Notes: a model not told the origin generated them from the letters alone. DNA of 5,692 bases from Euryarchaeota archaeon UBA550 (GCA_002506705.1 DAYA01000064.1:1-5692), one strand, 5' to 3'; positions 1 through 5,298 are shown, counted from the first letter of the stretch. Program-made: numbers and translations.

Positions 1-819
1 CCTGAAGACTCCATTGAAGCCGTTAGAAAGGAGCCCGTCGTCCTAGTTTCCAACACATTTCCTGATGCAGGAATTGTTGAGACCTTACTTTTGTTGGAAG
101 CGATCAGAGATGTGCGGGCTGGTAGAACTGAAAATCTGAAGGAAATAGGCCCGCAATCTATGGAACCTGTAGGCCCTGGTGTAATCGTAGCAATCCCATA
201 CTTCGGATATTCTAGGCAGGATAAGAGATTCAGACCCGGCGAAGCAATCAGTGCAAAAGCGATTGGTAGGCTACTTTCAGCCCACTGTGATGGAATCATT
301 GTTTTCGATTTGCACGCACCTGCAGCGCTTGAAGGTATGCCCATACCTGTGGCCTTCACATCAGCAATGCCGGAAATTGCTGCTCATCTGCAAGAAACCG
401 TCAATCCGGATTTCATCCTATCTCCCGACAAAGGCGCGATAGATAGAGCAAGTGCTGTTGCTCAAGCGATAGGTTTGCCATTTTCATATCTCGAGAAAAC
501 AAGAATCGATGCTCATACTATTGTGCACAAGGCAAAAGATTTGCAAGTCGAAGGAAAAATAGTCGCAATCGTCGATGACATGATTGCAACTGGAGGAACT
601 ATTTGCAAGGCCGCTGATGCGCTGAGAAGTCAAGGCGCAGTGGAAGTACATGCAGCATGTACCCATGGTTTGTTCACTGGCGGAGCGATTGCAAGACTAT
701 CTAATCACGTAGACGGCGTACATGCCACCTCTAGTCTTCCGAATAGGAGAGCTGTGATCTCAGGAGGTGCTGCATTGGCTCGAGGTGTACGTGAAATCCT
801 ATCAGATTTGGATTTGTGA
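1..819 (+). CDS. prs: Ribose-phosphate pyrophosphokinase (PRPP synthetase), 5'-truncated by window edge
   Basis: This cytoplasmic enzyme transfers pyrophosphate from ATP to ribose 5-phosphate to make PRPP, the precursor for purine, pyrimidine and histidine synthesis. The frame is open from base 1, so the gene begins upstream; 272 residues are present. By remembered comparison with archaeal enzymes of about 285-300 residues, some 45 N-terminal residues are missing. The TTG at 91 lies inside the conserved fold and is not a start. Visible motifs, in fragment numbering, are the ATP-site loop PYFGYSRQDKRFRPGE at 66-81, the family signature position beginning DLHAP at 103-107, the pyrophosphate-loop segment LSPDKGAIDRA at 140-150, and the PRPP-binding loop VDDMIATGGTI at 191-201. 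The signature continues ALEGMPIPV rather than the common IxxFF form, a mild divergence. The stop overlaps a GTG at 816 and is followed by a new promoter, so the gene is probably transcribed separately from the ribosomal cluster downstream. Identification is firm. Confidence 0.95.
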   Translation, partial: PEDSIEAVRKEPVVLVSNTFPDAGIVETLLLLEAIRDVRAGRTENLKEIGPQSMEPVGPGVIVAIPYFGYSRQDKRFRPGEAISAKAIGRLLSAHCDGIIVFDLHAPAALEGMPIPVAFTSAMPEIAAHLQETVNPDFILSPDKGAIDRASAVAQAIGLPFSYLEKTRIDAHTIVHKAKDLQVEGKIVAIVDDMIATGGTICKAADALRSQGAVEVHAACTHGLFTGGAIARLSNHVDGVHATSSLPNRRAVISGGAALARGVREILSDLDL

Positions 820-835
820 TTGCTGAAAGGCAATC
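818..835 (+). terminator. Small GAAA-loop hairpin at the end of prs (possible terminator or operator)
   Basis: GATTGC (818-823) and GCAATC (830-835) are perfect inverted repeats. A possible T-G wobble (824/829) would close a GAAA tetraloop (825-828). The hairpin begins within the prs stop codon and ends about 8 bases before the TATA box at 843. No T-tract follows, which archaeal terminators usually have, so the terminator label is only one reading. It could be an operator for the L7Ae promoter, a processing or stability structure, or chance. Confidence 0.35.
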
Positions 836-853
836 CGTCGTGTTTATATCCGC
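836..853 (+). promoter_or_regulatory. Archaeal core promoter of the L7Ae ribosomal operon
   Basis: TTTATAT at 843-849 fits the archaeal TATA box that binds TBP, preceded by CGTCGTG at 836-842 in the region where a BRE would lie. Archaeal initiation usually falls about 26 bases after the box centre, predicting a transcript start near 872. That leaves about 28 bases of leader before the ATG at 900. It also excludes the GTG at 816 as the L7Ae start on this transcript. The block TTATATCCGC (844-853) recurs with one mismatch at the MoxR promoter (4148-4157). The site is seen directly; the transcript start is inferred. Confidence 0.7.
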
Positions 854-899
854 GAGGTCGTGCGCAGCATTGCTTCACATAAGCATGAGAGTGATTTCA

Positions 900-1271
900 A
901 TGAGTGCACACGTGTCATATGAGACCCCTGGCGATGTCGCAGACAAGATCTACGAAATGGTACAGGCTAACAACAACGGAAGAATGAAGAAAGGATCTAA
1001 TGAGGTAACTAAGGCCGCTGAGCGCGGTACTGCAAAGTTCATCATTATGGCAGAGGATGTCAACCCGCCAGAACTACTGGCACACATTCCTCTTATCTGC
1101 GCCGAGAAAGGTATCCCATATGGATACGTTCCAAGCCAGGAATTCCTAGCAAAAGAAGCTGGAATGCCAGGCGGCGTAAAGACTGCATCCTTAGCCCTAC
1201 TAGAAGTATCAAAGGGTGCTCAAGAAAAATTCAACGAAGTTGTAGAGCTCGTAAAGGGGCTAAACAACTGA
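900..1271 (+). CDS. rpl7ae: 50S ribosomal protein L7Ae
   Basis: L7Ae binds kink-turn RNA. In archaea it is a large-subunit ribosomal protein, the core protein of box C/D and H/ACA guide RNPs, and a subunit of RNase P. The 123-residue protein spans the whole family length. The RNA-contact segment KGSNEVTKAAERG lies at 31-43, AEDVNPPELLAHIPLIC at 51-67, and the GIPYGYVPSQEFLAKEAGM region at 71-89. The start is set at 900 because the protein then begins MSAHVSYETP, in register with known L7Ae proteins, because GTGAT at 890-894 matches part of the archaeal Shine-Dalgarno GGAGGTGATC, and because the TATA box predicts a transcript start near 872. An in-frame ATG at 885 and a GTG at 816 are less likely alternatives. 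It is the first gene of the cluster, 29 bases before S28e. Archaeal L7Ae can bind k-turns in its own leader in some species; the leader here is too short to show one clearly. Confidence 0.96.
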   Translation: MSAHVSYETPGDVADKIYEMVQANNNGRMKKGSNEVTKAAERGTAKFIIMAEDVNPPELLAHIPLICAEKGIPYGYVPSQEFLAKEAGMPGGVKTASLALLEVSKGAQEKFNEVVELVKGLNN

Positions 1272-1287
1272 ATACCAAACTGAATTC

Positions 1288-1293
1288 GGAGGA
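1288..1293 (+). promoter_or_regulatory. Strong Shine-Dalgarno site for S28e
   Basis: GGAGGA lies 7 bases upstream of the ATG at 1301 and matches the anti-Shine-Dalgarno end of archaeal 16S rRNA. It fixes the S28e start. A second TCGGAGGA copy occurs inside the gene at 1314-1321, where it is simply part of the Leu-Gly-Gly coding sequence. Confidence 0.85.
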
Positions 1294-1300
1294 ATAAGAA

Positions 1301-1525
1301 ATGTCTGAAGAACTCGGAGGATGGCCAGCAGAGGTCGTCGAAATCGTAGGCAGAACCGGAATGACTGGTGAAGCTACACAAGTTAAGGTGCGTGTTAACG
1401 ATGCACCAAATCCAAGAGACGTCGGCCGTATTATCACAAGAAATGTGGTAGGACCTGTTCGTGTCGGCGATATTCTAATGCTAATCGACACTGGCCGAGA
1501 AGCCCGTAAACTCAACTTTAGGTGA
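1301..1525 (+). CDS. rps28e: 30S ribosomal protein S28e
   Basis: S28e is a small archaeal/eukaryotic ribosomal protein with an OB-like beta-barrel, located near the mRNA exit region of the small subunit. The 74-residue product shows the family landmarks: EVVEIVGRTGMTGEATQVKV at 11-30, GRIITRNVVGPVRVGDILML at 42-61 and the basic C-terminal signature TGREARKL at 64-71. The loop between the second and third strands (NDAPNPRDV, about 33-41) looks a few residues longer than in the proteins I recall. The start has a strong GGAGGA seven bases upstream. The gene sits in the usual archaeal order between L7Ae and L24e, and its TGA stop lies within the L24e ribosome binding site, which suggests translational coupling. 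Confidence 0.96.
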   Translation: MSEELGGWPAEVVEIVGRTGMTGEATQVKVRVNDAPNPRDVGRIITRNVVGPVRVGDILMLIDTGREARKLNFR

Positions 1526-1526
1526 T
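1521..1526 (+). promoter_or_regulatory. L24e ribosome binding site overlapping the S28e stop codon
   Basis: GGTGAT contains the S28e stop (TGA, 1523-1525) and matches the GGTGAT part of the archaeal Shine-Dalgarno consensus. It lies 4 bases before the ATG at 1531. A ribosome ending S28e would already cover the L24e start region, so coupled translation is likely. The site favours 1531 over the in-frame GTG at 1522. Confidence 0.75.
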
Positions 1527-1530
1527 ACAA

Positions 1531-1722
1531 ATGCCAGAACAGAGAATTTGCAGTTTTTCCGGCGATGTTATCGAACCTGGAACAGGTTTGATGTTCATCC
1601 GCCGCGACGGTACAGTACAGTGGTTCGCTAACAGTAAGGCTCGCAAGAATGCGGTCAAGCTAAAGCGTAACTCACGCAAGGTAAAGTGGACCCGCCATTA
1701 TGTAAAAGGCGGAATCCAGTGA
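1531..1722 (+). CDS. rpl24e: 50S ribosomal protein L24e, zinc-ribbon cysteines mostly lost
   Basis: L24e is a small large-subunit protein shared by archaea and eukaryotes; many archaeal forms carry a zinc ribbon with a CxxC...CxxxC pattern. The 63-residue product matches the family throughout: CSFSGDVIEPGTG at 7-19, a basic middle, and NSRKVKWT at 47-54. Only the first zinc ligand, Cys7, remains. The other three positions are Ser10, Ala33 and Ala37 (CSFS and FANSKA), so the protein is unlikely to bind zinc in the usual way. The CSFSG sequence resembles eukaryotic L24, which also deviates there. The frame is intact and conserved residues around the lost cysteines remain, so this is a zinc-independent variant and not decay. 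The start at 1531 follows the GGTGAT site and gives MPEQRICSF, the family's normal N-terminus. Confidence 0.94.
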   Translation: MPEQRICSFSGDVIEPGTGLMFIRRDGTVQWFANSKARKNAVKLKRNSRKVKWTRHYVKGGIQ

Positions 1723-1793
1723 TATCCATCTAGCACGATACAATCGCTGCGCTCAAATAGGGCGTGTTGGTCGCAGCCAATGGTGGAATTACT
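1723..1793 (+). other. L24e-ndk intergenic gap, no clear promoter
   Basis: This 71-base gap is the longest within the cluster. It holds a weak CAAATA stretch (1754-1759) that is a poor TATA match and a tiny CGAT-ACA-ATCG inverted repeat (1737-1747). Neither is convincing, and there is no T-tract. Transcription probably runs through from L24e into ndk. The only well-supported element is the ndk Shine-Dalgarno GGTGGAA at 1782-1788. Confidence 0.5.
1782..1788 (+). promoter_or_regulatory. Shine-Dalgarno site for ndk
   Basis: The GGTGG core (1782-1786) lies 7 bases before the ATG at 1794. It supports that start over an upstream GTG at 1764, which would add ten residues not seen in the family. Confidence 0.7.
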
Positions 1794-2240
1794 ATGGAGA
1801 CTACCTATGTTATGGTAAAGCCTGATGGCGTACAAAGAGGACTGGTTGGAGAAATCATCCAGAGATTTGAAAGAAAGGGACTACAACTTGTGGGTTTGAA
1901 ACAGGTTATTCCTAGCGAAGAGATCGCTAAGGAACACTATGCTGTTCACTCTGAAAGACCGTTTTTCCCAGGCCTAATTAAATTCGTAACTAGCGGACCA
2001 GTTGTATGTATGGCTTGGTCCGGTAGAGATGCAATCAGTGTTGCAAGAAATCTGATTGGACCTACCAACGGAAGAGAAGCCGCCCCTGGTACAATCAGAG
2101 GCGACTTTGGAATGGACATTGGATACAATATGATTCACGGTTCTGATGCTGCAGAAACTGCAGAATTCGAACTCGGACTCTGGTTCCCAGAAGGCGTTAA
2201 CGAGTGGACTCAAGACAGTCAATCTTGGGTCTATGAGTGA
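1794..2240 (+). CDS. ndk: Nucleoside diphosphate kinase
   Basis: Ndk moves the gamma phosphate from a nucleoside triphosphate, usually ATP, to nucleoside diphosphates through a phosphohistidine intermediate, maintaining GTP, CTP, UTP and dNTP pools in the cytoplasm. The 148-residue product has the family's usual length of about 150. It begins METTYVMVKPDGVQRGLVG, with Lys9 in the ATP-binding KPDG motif. Further landmarks are HSERPFFPGLIKFVTSGP at 52-69, EAAPGTIRGDFG at 95-106, and the active-site segment NMIHGSDAAETAEFE at 112-126 with the catalytic His115. All expected active-site features are present. The choice of ATG 1794 rests on the GGTGG site and on homology. Ndk lying between L24e and aIF5B is typical of archaea; the enzyme's GTP output suits the translational GTPase encoded next. 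The stop is 48 bases before the preferred aIF5B start, and co-transcription is likely. Confidence 0.97.
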   Translation: METTYVMVKPDGVQRGLVGEIIQRFERKGLQLVGLKQVIPSEEIAKEHYAVHSERPFFPGLIKFVTSGPVVCMAWSGRDAISVARNLIGPTNGREAAPGTIRGDFGMDIGYNMIHGSDAAETAEFELGLWFPEGVNEWTQDSQSWVYE

Positions 2241-2249
2241 AATTGAATG

Positions 2250-2278
2250 CCAATTGCAAAATTAAAAATTCCAATTGG
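2250..2278 (+). promoter_or_regulatory. Possible hairpin in the aIF5B leader touching its ribosome binding site
   Basis: CCAATTG (2250-2256) and CAATTGG (2272-2278) are exact inverted repeats around a 15-base A/T-rich loop (2257-2271). The 3' arm includes the first GG of the aIF5B Shine-Dalgarno GGAG (2277-2280), so folding could hide it. The stem is short and AT-rich, hence weak. If translation begins at 2247 instead of 2289 this stretch is coding. Function is conjecture. Confidence 0.3.
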
Positions 2279-2280
2279 AG
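2277..2280 (+). promoter_or_regulatory. Shine-Dalgarno site that decides the aIF5B start
   Basis: GGAG lies 8 bases upstream of the ATG at 2289. The upstream in-frame ATG at 2247 has only a weak GAGTGA before it. This makes 2289 the better start. Confidence 0.6.
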
Positions 2281-2288
2281 AATTTGAC

Positions 2289-4115
2289 ATGTCTGAAGAG
2301 GAAGTTAGCCCTGAAAACGAGGCTAAGAACCTCGGCTGGCAACGTCAACCGATCGTATCGGTTCTTGGTCACGTCGACCACGGAAAGACTAGTGTTCTCG
2401 ACCATTTCAGGTCCCTGGGATCTGAGCGTCAAGCAAGCGTGATGGATAGAGAAGCTGGCGGCATTACACAGCACATCGGTGCAACCGAGGTTCCAGCGAA
2501 GATTCTGAATGAGACCTGTGCTGCTATGACTGGGGGCAAGGACTTCAACAGCCCGGGATTGTTATTCATCGATACACCCGGACACCACTCATTCACCAGT
2601 CTTCGGAGCAGAGGCGGCGCACTTGCAGATATCGCAATCCTTGTCGTAGACATAATGGAAGGATTACAACCTCAAACAATCGAAAGTCTGAGGATTCTTC
2701 GAGACAAGAAAACACCTTTCGTCGTAGCTGCAAACAAAGTAGACCGCATTCATGGATGGAGAACTGAAGCCGGCCGCTCTTTCATTGAGTCATGGTCAAG
2801 TCAAAGAGAAGATGTACACCAGTTGTTCGAAGAAAGATACTGGAAACTCCTGGGTCAGTTCAGCGAGCACGGATTCAATATCGAGAGATATGACAAGATT
2901 CGTGATTTCAAATCAAACCTAGCAATGGTACCATGTTCCGCCAAAGACGGTGAAGGCCTGCAAGACCTACTAACCGTAACAGTTGGACTTGCAGAGCGAT
3001 TCCTAGAGGAGAGATTGAGAGATACACTAGGTGACGGTGAAGGAACCGTTTTGGAGATGAAGGATGAAAGAGGCCTTGGAAAAACTATCGACGTCATCCT
3101 CAACCGAGGTGAATTAAACGTCGGAGACACGATTACATTAGTTGGCTCAGATGGTCCATTTACAACTCACATCAAAGGAATGTTCAGACCTAAGGGAATG
3201 TCTGAGATGAGGGATGCTGGAGACCGCTGGGAAGCATGTGATAATGCAGTGGCCGCATGTGGTTTGAAGATTGTAGCACCAAACTTGGAAAACGTGTTGG
3301 CGGGAACGACATTGCGTCAAACCAATTCCGATGAAGCGAAAGCGATCGCCCAGAAAGAGGCCTTCAAGGAGGCGAAAATATCTGTTGACATCGCTGAAGA
3401 AGGTGTTGTCATCAAAGCAGATACTGTGGGTGGCCTAGAAGCCCTAGCGTTCGAATTAGACAAGATGGAGATTCCAATTAGAATGGCTACAGTTGGACCA
3501 GTCAACAAGAGAGACATAATTACAGCCCAGTGTGCAGATGATACTCTCAATCAAGTCATTCTGGGATTCTCAGTGAAGGGAAACACCGAAGTTCAGCCCA
3601 AACTCGAGGGTCCTGATGCTGAAATAAAATTCATCAGCGCTGATATCATTTACAGAATCCTTGAAGAATTCGAAGAATGGAGAGACACTACAAAGGCAGA
3701 GATGGATGCTGCTGCTAGAGAAAATCTGGTTTACCCAGGCCACTTACTTTACTTGAAGGACCATACTTTCAGGAACAAGGGCCCAGCAATTGTCGGAATG
3801 AGAGTTCTAGGCGGCAGAGTCCATATAGGCCAAAAAATCATGAAATTAGATGGCACGCCAATCGGTCAAATAAAGAGCCTGAGAACAAGAGCAAGTGAGG
3901 ATGTCAAACAGGGACATCAAGGTGAAGAGTTGGCTGTTGCAGTTATGGGTCCAACCGTTGGTAGGCAAATCGAAGAAGGTGACGAGTTTTGGGTCGACAT
4001 TCCATCGTCACATGCCAAGAGATTGAGAAAACTCGACTTAACACCTATCGAAGAAGAAATCCTAGAGGAAATTACTCGCCTACATCGTAAGCAGGACCAC
4101 TTTTGGGGCCGTTAA
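2289..4115 (+). CDS. infB: Translation initiation factor aIF5B (IF2-type GTPase)
   Basis: aIF5B is the GTPase that promotes joining of the large ribosomal subunit during initiation and helps place initiator tRNA; it is the archaeal relative of eIF5B and bacterial IF2. From 2289 the protein has 608 residues, the normal archaeal length of about 600. GTPase motifs are G1 GHVDHGKT at 27-34, G2 Thr60 within GGITQHIG, G3 DTPGH at 95-99, G4 NKVD at 149-152 and G5 SAK at 217-219. A barrel domain follows at about 245-345, then domain III with GVVIKADTVGGLEAL at 372-386, the second barrel at about 475-575, and a C-terminal helix ending HFWGR. The aromatic/FWG-type ending resembles archaeal proteins I recall. 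An upstream ATG at 2247 would add 14 residues (MPIAKLKIP...); it is disfavoured because GGAG precedes 2289. Last gene of the cluster: an inverted repeat and a new promoter follow. Arginine codons are mostly AGA/AGG. Confidence 0.97.
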   Translation: MSEEEVSPENEAKNLGWQRQPIVSVLGHVDHGKTSVLDHFRSLGSERQASVMDREAGGITQHIGATEVPAKILNETCAAMTGGKDFNSPGLLFIDTPGHHSFTSLRSRGGALADIAILVVDIMEGLQPQTIESLRILRDKKTPFVVAANKVDRIHGWRTEAGRSFIESWSSQREDVHQLFEERYWKLLGQFSEHGFNIERYDKIRDFKSNLAMVPCSAKDGEGLQDLLTVTVGLAERFLEERLRDTLGDGEGTVLEMKDERGLGKTIDVILNRGELNVGDTITLVGSDGPFTTHIKGMFRPKGMSEMRDAGDRWEACDNAVAACGLKIVAPNLENVLAGTTLRQTNSDEAKAIAQKEAFKEAKISVDIAEEGVVIKADTVGGLEALAFELDKMEIPIRMATVGPVNKRDIITAQCADDTLNQVILGFSVKGNTEVQPKLEGPDAEIKFISADIIYRILEEFEEWRDTTKAEMDAAARENLVYPGHLLYLKDHTFRNKGPAIVGMRVLGGRVHIGQKIMKLDGTPIGQIKSLRTRASEDVKQGHQGEELAVAVMGPTVGRQIEEGDEFWVDIPSSHAKRLRKLDLTPIEEEILEEITRLHRKQDHFWGR

Positions 4116-4142
4116 GGAAATCGTTGTACGTCGTGATTTCTT
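4115..4142 (+). promoter_or_regulatory. Inverted repeat between aIF5B and the MoxR TATA box
   Basis: GAAATC (4117-4122) and GATTTC (4135-4140) are perfect inverted repeats around 12 bases. The outer pairs A4115-T4142 and a G4116-T4141 wobble could extend the stem to eight pairs. It begins at the last base of the aIF5B stop codon and ends 5 bases before the TATA box at 4148. It may be an operator or activator site for moxR, or an end-of-transcript structure for the ribosomal operon. No proper T-tract follows it, so classical termination is not well supported. Confidence 0.35.
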
Positions 4143-4157
4143 GCGACTTATATACGC
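4142..4157 (+). promoter_or_regulatory. Archaeal core promoter of moxR
   Basis: TTATATA at 4148-4154 is a good TATA box, preceded by TGCGACT (4142-4148) in the BRE region. Its centre predicts transcript start near 4177, which lies after the ATG at 4171 and so excludes that start on this transcript. The ATG at 4216 then has a leader of about 39 bases with a strong ribosome binding site. The block TTATATACGC nearly repeats the L7Ae promoter block at 844-853. Confidence 0.7.
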
Positions 4158-4201
4158 AATACCTTGAAGTATGGATGGTGCAGGTTGCCAACTTGTACCG
4201 A

Positions 4202-4207
4202 GAGGTG
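4202..4207 (+). promoter_or_regulatory. Shine-Dalgarno site that decides the MoxR start
   Basis: GAGGTG matches the core of GGAGGTGATC and lies 8 bases before the ATG at 4216. With the TATA position, it supports 4216 over the ATG at 4171. Confidence 0.8.
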
Positions 4208-4215
4208 TTAATACC

Positions 4216-5223
4216 ATGAACGCAGGATTCCAAGCAGGAGCACCAGCAGGTGACCACCGCACAAAAGACCTGATTGCAACAGTGTCTTCGATTGCTAATT
4301 CCCTCATGGGAGAAGTCTCAAAGGTAATCATCGGGAAGAATGAGAATCTCCGAAGAGTAACTGTCGGAATTCTTTCGAATGGAAACATGCTCCTGGAAGA
4401 TTTCCCTGGTCTTGCAAAGACCCTACTATCAAACACCTTCGCACGTGCACTTGGATGTAAATTCAAGCGTGTTCAGTTCACGCCTGACTTGCTGCCTAGC
4501 GATATCATGGGTACGTACATGTTCGACCAGAAATCTGGTGAATTCAAACTGCGTGCCGGACCTCTGTTCTCAAACATTCTACTAGCTGACGAAATTAACC
4601 GTGCCCCTCCAAAGACACAGGCTGCTCTGTTAGAAGCAATGGAAGAAAAGCAAGTTACAATTGAAGGTATTACTCACAAGTTGCCTGCTCCGTTCGTTGT
4701 ACTTGCTACACAGAACCCTATTGAGCAAGAAGGTACATACCCACTGCCTGAAGCACAAATGGACCGTTTCCTAATGAAGATGAGCATGGGTTACCCAGAC
4801 CGTGCAGAAGAGAAGGCAATTCTAGCACGTCGTAAGTTGCGTGGAAAAGACCAACACGATGTTGAGCAAATCACTTCTCCAAAGAAAGTAGTTGCAATGC
4901 AGAAGGCACTTGAAACCGTTCACGTTGACCCTGCAATTCTATCATACATCGTCGAAATCGTACAAAGAACTCGTGAAGATCACCGTGTCGTAAACGGAGC
5001 GTCTCCACGTGCTAGCCAATCACTGTTCAAGACTGGACGTGCTGCGGCTGCAATCGATGGAAGAGATTACGTAATCCCTGATGACATCAAGGGCATCGCT
5101 CTACAGATTATCTCTCACAGAATCGTCATGAAGCCAGAAGCAAAGATTCGAGGAATCACTGGTATGCACATCGTTCGCAAGATTTTGTCCGAAGTACCAG
5201 TTCCTGTCATTCAACAGGGATGA
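4216..5223 (+). CDS. MoxR-family AAA+ ATPase
   Basis: MoxR proteins are cytoplasmic AAA+ ATPases thought to act as chaperones that remodel or activate partner proteins, often VWA-domain proteins; the client here is unknown. The 335-residue product has the usual family length. It shows Walker A DFPGLAKT at 62-69 with Lys68, Walker B ILLADEIN at 121-128 with Asp125-Glu126, the family block RAPPKTQAALLEAMEEKQV at 129-147, sensor 1 around TQNP at 165-168, the PLPEAQMDRF segment with Arg184 as likely arginine finger, and sensor 2 GASPRAS at 261-267 with Arg265. ATPase residues are all intact. ATG 4216 is chosen from the TATA and Shine-Dalgarno positions; an upstream ATG at 4171 would add 15 residues. 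The usual DUF58 and VWA partner genes do not follow directly. Thirteen of 21 arginines use CGT, unlike the AGA-rich aIF5B gene, which hints at high expression. The N-terminal 15 residues are Gly/Ala-rich and probably disordered. Confidence 0.94.
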   Translation: MNAGFQAGAPAGDHRTKDLIATVSSIANSLMGEVSKVIIGKNENLRRVTVGILSNGNMLLEDFPGLAKTLLSNTFARALGCKFKRVQFTPDLLPSDIMGTYMFDQKSGEFKLRAGPLFSNILLADEINRAPPKTQAALLEAMEEKQVTIEGITHKLPAPFVVLATQNPIEQEGTYPLPEAQMDRFLMKMSMGYPDRAEEKAILARRKLRGKDQHDVEQITSPKKVVAMQKALETVHVDPAILSYIVEIVQRTREDHRVVNGASPRASQSLFKTGRAAAAIDGRDYVIPDDIKGIALQIISHRIVMKPEAKIRGITGMHIVRKILSEVPVPVIQQG

Positions 5224-5238
5224 TTTGATCTGATTCAA

Positions 5239-5252
5239 TGCGACTCTTTACA
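5239..5252 (+). promoter_or_regulatory. Weak candidate promoter of the ParA-like gene
   Basis: TTTACA at 5247-5252 is a mediocre TATA match. It is preceded by TGCGACT (5239-5245), the same seven bases found just before the moxR TATA box at 4142-4148. The predicted transcript start is near 5276, about 28 bases before the ATG at 5304. Read-through from moxR remains possible. Confidence 0.35.
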
Positions 5253-5291
5253 GGGGAGCGCCGATTTGGGCGTATCAGCGCAGGGAAATTT

Positions 5292-5298
5292 GGGGGTG
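5292..5298 (+). promoter_or_regulatory. Shine-Dalgarno site for the ParA-like gene
   Basis: GGGGGTG lies 5 bases before the ATG at 5304; its GGTG part (5295-5298) matches the archaeal consensus. An in-frame TAG (5301-5303) directly precedes the ATG, so no longer N-terminus is possible. Confidence 0.7.

Noticed and set aside
816..899. Longer L7Ae beginning at GTG 816 or ATG 885
   Set aside because: The extra residues do not match the family. The GTG at 816 lies upstream of the TATA box at 843, and the best ribosome-site match (GTGAT) and homology point to 900.
1314..1323. Internal GGAGGA followed by ATG within S28e
   Set aside because: The ATG directly abuts the site with no spacing and opens only a 16-codon out-of-frame peptide. 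The repeat follows from the Leu-Gly-Gly coding sequence.
1231..1530. Minus-strand open frame (99 codons) opposite S28e
   Set aside because: The whole of S28e is conserved on the plus strand; the antisense product is low-complexity and unrecognised.
1737..1759. Possible hairpin and TATA-like CAAATA between L24e and ndk
   Set aside because: The stem is four pairs and the TATA match is poor, so both are consistent with chance.
4171..4215. Longer MoxR beginning at ATG 4171
   Set aside because: This ATG is only about 20 bases from the TATA centre and would precede the predicted transcript start, whereas ATG 4216 has a strong GAGGTG site 8 bases upstream.
4080..4466. Minus-strand open frame (128 codons) across the aIF5B-moxR junction
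   Set aside because: It runs opposite two conserved genes and the moxR promoter, and its translation shows no recognisable domain.
5259..5272. CGCC/GGCG hairpin between moxR and the ParA-like gene
   Set aside because: The stem is only four GC pairs with a six-base loop and no T-tract; it is too weak to call a terminator.
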